Positions 1-5,414 of a DNA stretch of 6,753 nucleotides are shown here, piece after piece. Source of the DNA: Desulfobulbus sp. (GTDB lineage: Bacteria > Desulfobacterota > Desulfobulbia > Desulfobulbales > Desulfobulbaceae); contig JAUVLX010000192.1 in assembly GCA_030600525.1 (NCBI GenBank), positions 1-6,753 on the forward strand. Direction: 5' to 3'. The notes below the pieces were generated by a model. It saw nothing but the letters and a program-made list of their open reading frames with translations, searched no databases and was not told the DNA's origin. The translations under genes were made by a program, and so were the position numbers. Position 1 is the stretch's first letter. Each line of letters begins with the position of its first letter.

Positions 1-146
1 TCGCATCTTCAGGTCATCTTTGGCTGATCTTCAATCACAAAGTCCTCAACGTAGCACAACTACGCCTGCGGCCTTGTTCAATTAGATCATCCAAATCTAA
101 CCTAAATATGAGCGCGATATTGTCCAACTTATTGGAGGACAACTCC
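1..146. other. Leader / possible 3' end of an upstream frame
   Basis: No gene can be assigned here. One plus-strand frame is open from position 3 to a TAA at 147-149 (48 codons), so the stretch could be the last part of a gene starting left of the window. Its translation is not recognisable, and the frame may be open by chance. Two small inverted repeats are visible: CGTAG-CACAA-CTACG (51-65) and TTAGAT-N7-ATCTAA (82-100). The second has the size and symmetry of an operator site and lies about 60 bases before the next start codon. No convincing -35/-10 pair with normal spacing was found. Confidence 0.35.
82..100. promoter_or_regulatory. Perfect 6-base inverted repeat, operator-like
   Basis: TTAGAT at 82-87 is the exact reverse complement of ATCTAA at 95-100, with a 7-base spacer. 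The 19-base symmetric site lies upstream of the 161-847 gene, where a repressor or activator could bind. No regulator family is implied by the sequence. Arms this short also arise by chance, so the call rests on position and perfect symmetry only. Confidence 0.2.
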
Positions 147-154
147 TAAGGAGG
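147..154 (+). promoter_or_regulatory. Strong Shine-Dalgarno sequence
   Basis: TAAGGAGG, a full match to the 16S anti-Shine-Dalgarno sequence, sits 6 bases before the ATG at 161 and fixes that start. CTCC at 143-146 can pair either with GGAG of this site (150-153, loop TAA) or with an earlier GGAG at 134-137 (loop of 5). The ribosome site could therefore be masked or freed by alternative short stems. The stems are only 4 base pairs each, so a switch is speculative. Confidence 0.8.
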
Positions 155-160
155 AAATAC

Positions 161-847
161 ATGGAGCAGCAGCAACAAAGCAAAAAATTTTCAGGCAAAC
201 AAGTAGCCGTCATCGTCTTTGTAGCAATAGCAGCAACCATCATTGTAACCTTGTTCATCATCCGGAGCTTCCTGTATCCGCAGCCCTTTACCCCAGTCAC
301 CCTCACCCCTCAAGAACAGGAGAAGCTGGAAGTAAAGCTCCATCAACTGGATAGCCCTGTAACAAACACCACAAAAGGAAATGGAAATAATCTGCCAGGG
401 GAAAGAAACGATCTACCTGGAATCAGCCCAGAAGCGTACACTGAAGACGCTGCAAGCCGCACTGTGCTGTTCAACGAAAAAGAGCTCAATAGTCTGCTGG
501 CAAAAAATACTAATCTGGCCAGACAAGTTGCCATAGACTTGGCCCAAGACCTAGTGAGTATCAAGATGCTAATCCCTATGAATCCTGATTTTCCAATACT
601 AGGGGGCAAAACCTTGAAAATAAGGGCTGGAGCCGAACTCGCCTACCGGCAAAATCGTCCGATAATTATCTTTCGCGGTATTTCACTCATGGGTGTCCCC
701 CTCCCAAAAGCCTGGCTTGGCGGCATGAAAAACATTGATCTCATCGAAGAATTCGGCACAGATGAGGGTTTTTGGCAGGGATTTGCCGACGGAGTTGAAT
801 CCCTTCAGGTTAACGAAGGTAACCTGAAGATAGTTCTCAGAGAATAA
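161..847 (+). CDS. Membrane-anchored protein of unknown function
   Basis: The protein has 228 residues. The start follows a perfect Shine-Dalgarno sequence at 6-base spacing. The N-terminus is polar and basic (residues 1-13), followed by one strong hydrophobic segment (about 14-36), then a long C-terminal part without further membrane segments. This predicts a single-pass protein with its bulk in the periplasm. Residues 65-95 are rich in Asn, Gly, Pro and Thr and look like a flexible linker. After it comes a compact region with the pattern VLFNEKELNSLL (102-113), then alternating hydrophobic beta-like strands (132-180) and a C-terminal strand. An LTEKELN-like helix followed by strands resembles YpmS/DUF2140-type anchored proteins, but the match is by eye and weak. 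The stop is TAATG, so an ATG overlaps it at 847. No function can be assigned. It could share a transcript with the 1115-1477 gene. Confidence 0.85.
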   Translation: MEQQQQSKKFSGKQVAVIVFVAIAATIIVTLFIIRSFLYPQPFTPVTLTPQEQEKLEVKLHQLDSPVTNTTKGNGNNLPGERNDLPGISPEAYTEDAASRTVLFNEKELNSLLAKNTNLARQVAIDLAQDLVSIKMLIPMNPDFPILGGKTLKIRAGAELAYRQNRPIIIFRGISLMGVPLPKAWLGGMKNIDLIEEFGTDEGFWQGFADGVESLQVNEGNLKIVLRE

Positions 848-1114
848 TGGGACCATTGGCAAACAGCTATACGGTCTCCAGGTTCTTTCCCAAACGGCAG
901 CTATTAGGGAACATATTTCTGTTTTTGAACCAGCATGGAGGGTATATTTTACATCCCTTTGCCTACCTGGGATTGCTTTTTCGCCAATCCTCATTATTTT
1001 AAGCCAGACCATTGGGATGTACAGCGAGCTGTCGTAACGAATTCCGCCAACGATCTCATAAACCACCAGCCCCATCACTATCAATAATTATCGAGCAGGA
1101 AACAGTTACACTGT
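848..1114 (+). pseudogene. Stretch with short frames; possible decayed membrane-protein gene
   Basis: No intact gene is supported. The most protein-like frame is open from 834 to a TAA at 1035-1037. It reads hydrophobic and aromatic in a natural-looking way (FEPAWRVYFTSLCLPGIAF, then PILIILSQTIG) but lacks any usable start codon. An aromatic EPAWRVYF stretch followed by a hydrophobic segment is reminiscent of the N-terminal part of small bacterial PH-domain (DUF304-like) membrane proteins, so a truncated remnant is possible. Two other frames give short products with ATG starts: 847-1002 (51 aa, TAATG-coupled to the previous stop, no good ribosome site) and 935-1087 (50 aa, rich in His and Asn near its end, poor ribosome site). 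With three competing frames and no clear winner, decay or plain noncoding sequence are both possible. Confidence 0.25.
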
Positions 1115-1477
1115 ATGCAGCACTATAAAATTTTCAGACACCAGGACGGAGCAACCGAAGCTATAAAGCAGGGCTGGTCTTGGCCAGCCTTTTTCTTCAG
1201 CTGTTTTTGGGCCATTGCTAAAAAAATGTGGCTTACGGGAACTGCACTGTTCATGGCCTCTCTCCTTCTTGGCGCCGTTATCGGCCAAGCCGACATGGGT
1301 CCGAGAGGGGACAGTATCATTAACATCGTCTCTATCGCCGTCAGTATTATCTTTGGGCTCAAGGGCAATGACTGGTGGGAGGCAACACTCTACTCTCAAG
1401 GCTACGAAGAAAAAGAGATCATCACAGCAGAAAGCTCCAAAGGCGCGCTGTCAATATTTAACAAACAGCATCCATGA
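1115..1477 (+). CDS. DUF2628-type small membrane protein
   Basis: The protein has 120 residues. The N-terminal part carries a Trp/Phe-rich stretch (GWSWPAFFFSCFWAIAKKMW, residues 20-39) typical of DUF2628 proteins, where GF/GW-x-W-xAFFF precedes membrane segments. Two hydrophobic segments follow (about 38-58 and 68-82), then GLKGNDWWEATLYSQGYEE (81-99), which matches the family's usual G-x-x-GN...L...GY ending. The family is widespread, its function is unknown, and it is expected in the inner membrane. The start at 1115 is the only good one: the frame is closed upstream by a TAA at 1085-1087. The ribosome site is poor (GCAGGA about 14 bases upstream), so translation may be weak. The stop codon and last codons lie inside a long inverted repeat (see 1469-1657), so the C-terminus may have been altered by an insertion. 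Confidence 0.83.
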   Translation: MQHYKIFRHQDGATEAIKQGWSWPAFFFSCFWAIAKKMWLTGTALFMASLLLGAVIGQADMGPRGDSIINIVSIAVSIIFGLKGNDWWEATLYSQGYEEKEIITAESSKGALSIFNKQHP

Positions 1478-1657
1478 GCCTGTTGATTTACTGTCTTTGC
1501 GCCCAATCTCCCGGAGTCTGGCGCTTACCTCGTTATGCTGAAAAAATAATCCTCGGAGGTAAGCGAAGACTCCGATATCAGTTATATACCTGTGGTTATT
1601 TTTTCACCATGCCTCGACCTTGAACAAAAATCCTAGTAACTCAACAGACTCATCCAT
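1469..1657. repeat. Nested inverted repeats flanked by a 7-base direct repeat
   Basis: The outer arms are 1474-1492 and 1635-1653, complementary at 17 of 19 positions. Inner arms 1512-1531 and 1556-1574 give 18 base pairs, interrupted by one GG/A internal bulge, with a 24-base loop containing an A run. The arms of both pairs carry related words: GAGCCTG at 1476, GAGTCTG at 1514, and the reverse complement AGACTC at 1567 and 1646. CATCCAT occurs at 1469-1475 and again at 1651-1657, like a target duplication that overlaps the arm ends. The region has no coding potential. It looks like a small non-autonomous mobile element (MITE-like) or a locus for a strongly folded RNA. No T-run directly follows the inner stem on either strand, so it is not a standard intrinsic terminator, though it may still act at the convergent gene ends. 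Confidence 0.6.
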
Positions 1658-1672
1658 AATAGTTCTCAGAAA

Positions 1673-1713
1673 CCGGTTCAGCTTCCATCATAGATGGATT
1701 AGCAGGTTACCGG
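1673..1713 (-). terminator. Imperfect hairpin at the end of the ykgJ-like gene
   Basis: Three paired blocks form an imperfect stem: CCGGT (1673-1677) with ACCGG (1709-1713), GCT (1681-1683) with AGC (1701-1703), and TCCATC (1684-1689) with GATGGA (1693-1698) around a 3-base loop. The stem spans the leftward stop codon at 1707-1709. On the leftward transcript it is followed only by TTT and mixed bases, so a classical intrinsic terminator is doubtful. A 3' end-stabilising stem or Rho-linked end is equally possible. Confidence 0.3.
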
Positions 1714-2381
1714 CTACTTCGATTATTAAAAGAGAGTACCAGTGCCTCTTCCTGCTGGGTAGCCGCAATTCCCAAAGGAGCAAGTAACTGAAACAGCGGT
1801 CTGCCAAAATAAAAGAGTTCACTGGCTACAGGCAACTTAAACTTACGGTTGGCAAGGGTTCGATACCTCAGGTCCAGGTTGACTGTGGCCTCCAGAGATT
1901 GCAACAGCTCCTGATCTGTACCATTCTTATCGAGCTTACTGCTGACAGCGCTTAAATCAGGACAGGGGCAACTCGTGTCGTGCTCCCTGATCAGAGGCAA
2001 CAACGGATCGTTCTCGTCAATACAATCAAACCGGGTAATCAGATTTTTCCCAGTAATGGTCAACAGTGCTTCAGGAGCCGTGCACTCCAAAACTCTGCAG
2101 GCAAGAGGTCGATCCTGATAAATGCTGCACCGCAAGAAATCGTCATCGTAGAACTTACAGCTCCAGCTCCCAGGTTTCCCCTGCAACTTTAAAAATTCAT
2201 GGGCTACAGGCCCGGCCTCGGATGCCATGGGCTGAAAAGCCAGCTCGCCCTGACGAACTGTCACCAGATCGCCATACGTCAGTTTCTTATTCTGGATCAA
2301 TTGCAGATCCTGGGTATGCAGCGCAGCTCCCCCCTGAAGACAACAGGCTCCACAGCGATCACAGCTTGTTTTTTTGACCAT
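1707..2381 (-). CDS. YkgJ-family cysteine-cluster protein
   Basis: The protein has 224 residues. It opens with the family hallmark SCDRCGACC (residues 6-14, CxxCxxCC) and continues with GSWSCKFYDD, LRCSIYQDRP and ACRVLEC, giving Cys75, Cys85, Cys95 and Cys100. This is the usual YkgJ / UPF0153 layout, thought to chelate zinc or an iron-sulfur cluster. Further cysteines at 120, 138 and 140 (CPC) add possible ligands. No signal peptide or membrane segment is seen, so it is probably cytoplasmic. The C-terminal third (about 160-224) lacks cysteines and is not recognisable. The start is chosen because the hallmark lies right at the N-terminus and AGGAAGG lies upstream, though spacing is long (12 bases). 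It begins 2 bases after the MOSC gene's stop, so translation is probably coupled. The biochemical role of the family is not established; metal binding is inferred from the cysteines. Confidence 0.92.
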   Translation of the reverse strand: MVKKTSCDRCGACCLQGGAALHTQDLQLIQNKKLTYGDLVTVRQGELAFQPMASEAGPVAHEFLKLQGKPGSWSCKFYDDDFLRCSIYQDRPLACRVLECTAPEALLTITGKNLITRFDCIDENDPLLPLIREHDTSCPCPDLSAVSSKLDKNGTDQELLQSLEATVNLDLRYRTLANRKFKLPVASELFYFGRPLFQLLAPLGIAATQQEEALVLSFNNRSSR

Positions 2382-2383
2382 GG

Positions 2384-2833
2384 TTATTTTTTTCCTTCCT
2401 CGTTACCCTTTACATGCAGCTCATCACCGCACCGAAGCACCCCGGGGTTAATCACTTTAGCAAAAATACCCTCCCGCGGCATAATACAGTCTCCGACCTG
2501 CTGAAAAATTGCACATCCCTGGTGGCATTTTTTGCCTATCTGGATGATCTCCAGCACAACGTCATTGCTCTCCAGCAAGGTCCCGACCGGAAGGGAAGCC
2601 AGCTCAATGCCACGGGTGGTTATATTTTCTGCAAAAGCGCCAGGATCAAGTTCCAGCCCCTTGTTGCGCATAACCTCTATAGATTCTTCAGCCAGAAGGC
2701 TTATCTGTCTATGCCAATCACCGGCATGAGCGTCACCCTTAATCCCGTGATCTACTTGCAACGTGACACTTTCAACCGGCTCTTTATTGACACCCTTTTC
2801 CCTGCTGACATTCAATGAAATTATTATTGCCAC
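2384..2833 (-). CDS. MOSC domain protein
   Basis: The protein has 149 residues, essentially one MOSC domain. Visible family features are the GIKGDAHAGDWHRQISLL block (30-47), the AEN-ITTRGI segment (68-76), and the cysteine region KKCHQGCAI...GDC.MPREGIFAKV (101-126) with Cys103, Cys107 and Cys116. It ends in the usual G...GDEL strand (131-139). MOSC domains occur in molybdenum cofactor sulfurases and related proteins and are proposed to carry or transfer sulfur through a conserved cysteine. Short single-domain forms like this one are common near molybdopterin genes, but none is seen here. The start is a GTG, supported by GAGGAG at 8-base spacing that begins just after the cysK stop. The gap to cysK is 15 bases. 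Being in a cysteine operon, it may deliver or receive sulfur, which is inference from position. Confidence 0.93.
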   Translation of the reverse strand: MAIIISLNVSREKGVNKEPVESVTLQVDHGIKGDAHAGDWHRQISLLAEESIEVMRNKGLELDPGAFAENITTRGIELASLPVGTLLESNDVVLEIIQIGKKCHQGCAIFQQVGDCIMPREGIFAKVINPGVLRCGDELHVKGNEEGKK

Positions 2834-2848
2834 AATACACTCTCCTCT

Positions 2849-3775
2849 TTAAATCATCAAATCGGTGCTCAAGTACCGCTCCCCTGTATCAGGCAGCACA
2901 ACAACCACCCATTTACCGGCATTTTCCGATCTTGCTGCAACCTTGATAACACCAGCCATTGCAGCACCACAGGAAATACCCGCCAAGATACCTTCAGTAC
3001 GGGCAAGCTCTCGGGCCTGAAGCATAGCCTCTTCATTTTCGACCTGGATAATGTCATCGATAACCGTACGATCCAGGATATCTGGAACAAAACCGGCTCC
3101 TATCCCCTGAATCTTATGGGGACCAGGCTTACCGCCGGAAAGAACCGGTGAGGCAGCAGGCTCCACTGCAACTACCTTGACCTGAGGCTCCTTTTCCTTT
3201 AGATAACTGCCGACACCGGTAATGGTGCCTCCGGTACCAACACCGGCAATGAAGATATCAAGTTTCCCCCCGGTTTGTTCCCATATTTCCGGACCGGTTG
3301 TTTTTCTATGCATAGCCGGATTGGCGGGGTTTGCAAACTGGTTGGGCATCCAGGAACCAGGGGTACTCCGCTGCAGTTCCTCAGCTTTGGCTATGGCTCC
3401 TTTCATACCTTTTGCAGCCGGAGTCAAAACTAACTCCGCTCCCAGGTGTTTCAACAGCTTTCGTCGCTCAATGCTCATACTCTCCGGCATGGTCAAAATC
3501 AACCGATAGCCACGGCTAGCGCACAGAAAAGCCAACCCTATACCGGTATTACCACTAGTCGGTTCAATAACAACAGAAGCGGATGTAAGCACGCCGGACT
3601 GCTCAGCATCAGTAATCATGGCTAATGCCACCCGATCCTTTACGCTGCCGAGAGGATTCATCGACTCCAGTTTGGCAAACAACTCAATCCCCAACGCCAC
3701 CGATGTATTCTTCAACTTCACCAGCGGTGTCGCACCAACAGCATCAGCTATATCATTGCAAAAACGAGTACTCAT
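2849..3775 (-). CDS. cysK: Cysteine synthase (O-acetylserine sulfhydrylase A)
   Basis: The protein has 308 residues, the normal family length. It is a PLP enzyme that replaces the acetate of O-acetylserine with sulfide to give cysteine, in the cytoplasm. The PLP lysine is Lys46 in MNPLGSVKDR (39-48). The substrate loop PTSGNTG is at 72-78, the phosphate-binding GTGGT at 180-184, and ISCGAA (267-272) holds the serine that contacts the pyridine nitrogen. KIQGIGAGFVP (221-231) is the CysK-type segment near the docking site for serine acetyltransferase and favours CysK over CysM. The start ATG overlaps the cysE stop as ATGA and has AGGGAG 7 bases upstream. That coupling should keep synthesis of the two enzymes in balance, in line with their known complex. 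Confidence 0.97.
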   Translation of the reverse strand: MSTRFCNDIADAVGATPLVKLKNTSVALGIELFAKLESMNPLGSVKDRVALAMITDAEQSGVLTSASVVIEPTSGNTGIGLAFLCASRGYRLILTMPESMSIERRKLLKHLGAELVLTPAAKGMKGAIAKAEELQRSTPGSWMPNQFANPANPAMHRKTTGPEIWEQTGGKLDIFIAGVGTGGTITGVGSYLKEKEPQVKVVAVEPAASPVLSGGKPGPHKIQGIGAGFVPDILDRTVIDDIIQVENEEAMLQARELARTEGILAGISCGAAMAGVIKVAARSENAGKWVVVVLPDTGERYLSTDLMI

Positions 3776-4782
3776 ATCTCTTCTCCCTGCCCCAGATACA
3801 AGAGCTGGGGCTGTTCAAGCAGAACCTTGGTATCCGGGCCTATAGACTCTGTCACCCACACGTTACCTCCAATCACGGAGCGGGCACCGACCACAGTTTC
3901 CCCGCCTAGTATGGTTGCATTGGCATAAATAATGACATTATCCTCAATGGTTGGATGGCGCTTGACGTTACGCAGCTTTTCACCGGCATCCCGTGGCAGC
4001 GACAACGCACCAAGGGTAACCCCCTGATAGAGACGAACCTGGTAACCTATTTGCGTGGTGGCTCCAATAACCACCCCAGCTCCATGATCAATAAAAAATT
4101 TGCCACCTATACTTGCTGCAGGATTAATATCAATGGCTGTCCGGTGAAAGGCGTGCTCACTCATTATTCGTGGCAGAAGCGGCACCTTCAATTGATACAG
4201 TTTATGGGCAAAGCGATAAACCAGGGTTGCAAACAATCCGGGGTAACTGAATATGACCTCATCCCGATTAGCCGCGGCCGGATCTCCTTCAAGGGTTGCC
4301 TCGATGTCAGACTCAAGCAGTCTACGAATTTGAGGTAGCGACGCCACCAGTGCAGCGGCGATTTCATAACTTCGCTCCCCACAGCGGGTACATTCCTGGT
4401 TATGGCGGAAACAATCGTGTCGAATTGCCGAACTGATCTGCTTAGCCAGGTTTTCATACAGCAGGCTGAGCTGCTGGCCCAGATAATATTCGAGATTATC
4501 AGGCCGCAGGATCATGGGGGTAAAAAAACCTGGAAACAGTATCTGCTGCACCTGCTCAACCAGTTTTATCACCTCATCTTTGGAAGGGATGGGAACCGGT
4601 TCGATGTGGCTCGTCAATCGTCCGCTTTTAAATTCTTCAGCGAGCTCTTTCACCACCGCTGGAATAGGATTGACAATCTTTGCTGCTCCTCCGGCAGCAT
4701 CAGTACCGCAGTCAGTACTACATGTACCGGCGACAAGCTCCTGCTGTCCGCAGGGCCAGTCACCTTCAATAGTGGTCACCAT
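3772..4782 (-). CDS. cysE: Serine O-acetyltransferase, long form
   Basis: The protein has 336 residues, longer than the roughly 270 of E. coli CysE. It transfers acetyl from acetyl-CoA to serine, the first step of cysteine synthesis. The helical N-terminal domain runs to about 205, with DIEATLEGDPAA (159-170) before the catalytic part. Hexapeptide-repeat strands follow (about 215-312) with the catalytic pair Asp232-His233 in FFIDHGAGVVIG and a second key histidine, His276, in KRHPTI. The extreme N-terminus is unusual, with Cys11, Cys21 and Cys25; a further group, Cys124, Cys131 and Cys134 (CxxC), lies in the helical domain. The chain ends GQGEEI: a C-terminal isoleucine is the anchor used by known CysE proteins to insert into the CysK active site. 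The start overlaps the metW stop as TAATG, with GGAG 8 bases upstream. The long form resembles those of Desulfobacterota and Bacteroidota. Confidence 0.97.
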   Translation of the reverse strand: MVTTIEGDWPCGQQELVAGTCSTDCGTDAAGGAAKIVNPIPAVVKELAEEFKSGRLTSHIEPVPIPSKDEVIKLVEQVQQILFPGFFTPMILRPDNLEYYLGQQLSLLYENLAKQISSAIRHDCFRHNQECTRCGERSYEIAAALVASLPQIRRLLESDIEATLEGDPAAANRDEVIFSYPGLFATLVYRFAHKLYQLKVPLLPRIMSEHAFHRTAIDINPAASIGGKFFIDHGAGVVIGATTQIGYQVRLYQGVTLGALSLPRDAGEKLRNVKRHPTIEDNVIIYANATILGGETVVGARSVIGGNVWVTESIGPDTKVLLEQPQLLYLGQGEEI

Positions 4783-5414
4783 TATACTCGCTCCAACATC
4801 ATAATACCGTAGGTGGCCCTGAAATTCTTCAGGTAACGGACTGTATTGCCTTTACAATCATGGTGATGGGTATTTATTGCCACCTCTTTAACAACCCTTA
4901 CCCCAATCATGTGCAAAAACCGGTGAAAATCTCTGATGGAAATAACCCTAATATTGGGTGTATTGTACCAATCATATGGTAACTGATCCGTCACCGGTGC
5001 CGTTCCGAAAAAAAGAACCTGCAACCGGCATGACCAGTGGGCAAAATTAGGAAAACTGACGATTACTCGTTTACCGATACGAAGCAGATCGAGCAACAAC
5101 TCCTTGGGATCCCTTATTTGCTGCAGGGTCTGGCTCAACACCACCACATCAAATCTGTTCTTTGGATAGTCGCCCACTTCCTCCCGAAAATCTCCCTGGA
5201 GAACCGTTAAACCACGCTCAATGCAACGGGCAACTTTTTCCTCGGAAAAATCGATCCCGGTCCCCGTCACCTGATTATGCTCTTTTAGGTAAGCCAGTAG
5301 GTCACCATTGGCACACCCCAGATCAAGCACTCGCGAACCAGAAGCAATCCAGGAGGCGATAACCTGGAGATCAAAGCGCATGGTCGCACACGAAGTATCA
5401 GCACTGTTCATCAT
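4782..5414 (-). CDS. metW: Methionine biosynthesis protein MetW
   Basis: The protein has 210 residues and a class I methyltransferase fold. Motif I is VLDLGCANGDLL (29-40), the acidic end of strand 2 is GID (53-55), and motif IV lies in FDVVVLSQTLQQI (88-100). The stretch PNFAHWSCRLQVLF (122-135) and QLPYDWYNTPNI (144-155) is characteristic of MetW. No methylation substrate is established for the family. Genetic work on metXW pairs places it in methionine synthesis as a partner needed for efficient MetX function. The start overlaps the 3' end of metX. Two adjacent ATGs (5414 and 5411) are possible, and AGGTAGGG (5425-5418) suits the second better (6 bases). Most MetW proteins start near residue 12, so the first residues may not be essential. 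Motif I reads GCANG rather than the more usual GCGxG. Confidence 0.95.
   Translation of the reverse strand: MMNSADTSCATMRFDLQVIASWIASGSRVLDLGCANGDLLAYLKEHNQVTGTGIDFSEEKVARCIERGLTVLQGDFREEVGDYPKNRFDVVVLSQTLQQIRDPKELLLDLLRIGKRVIVSFPNFAHWSCRLQVLFFGTAPVTDQLPYDWYNTPNIRVISIRDFHRFLHMIGVRVVKEVAINTHHHDCKGNTVRYLKNFRATYGIMMLERV

Noticed and set aside
925..948. TTGAAC and TATATT as a promoter for the DUF2628 gene
   Set aside because: The spacing is only 12 bases, too short for a sigma-70 promoter.
683..1084. A 133-codon open frame on the minus strand over the end of the first gene and the following gap
   Set aside because: It overlaps the well-supported 161-847 gene antisense, its product looks like no family, and it has no good ribosome site; it is most likely a shadow frame.
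1512..1604. Large inner hairpin plus the T6 run at 1599-1604 as an intrinsic terminator for the DUF2628 gene
   Set aside because: The T-run lies 24 bases beyond the stem. The small stem directly before it (ATACC/GGTTAT) is weak and bulged, so a standard terminator is not supported.
830..1670. Direct repeat ATAGTTCTCAGA at 830-841 and 1659-1670
   Set aside because: A 12-base word occurring twice in a window of this size is expected about once by chance, and the flanks do not match.
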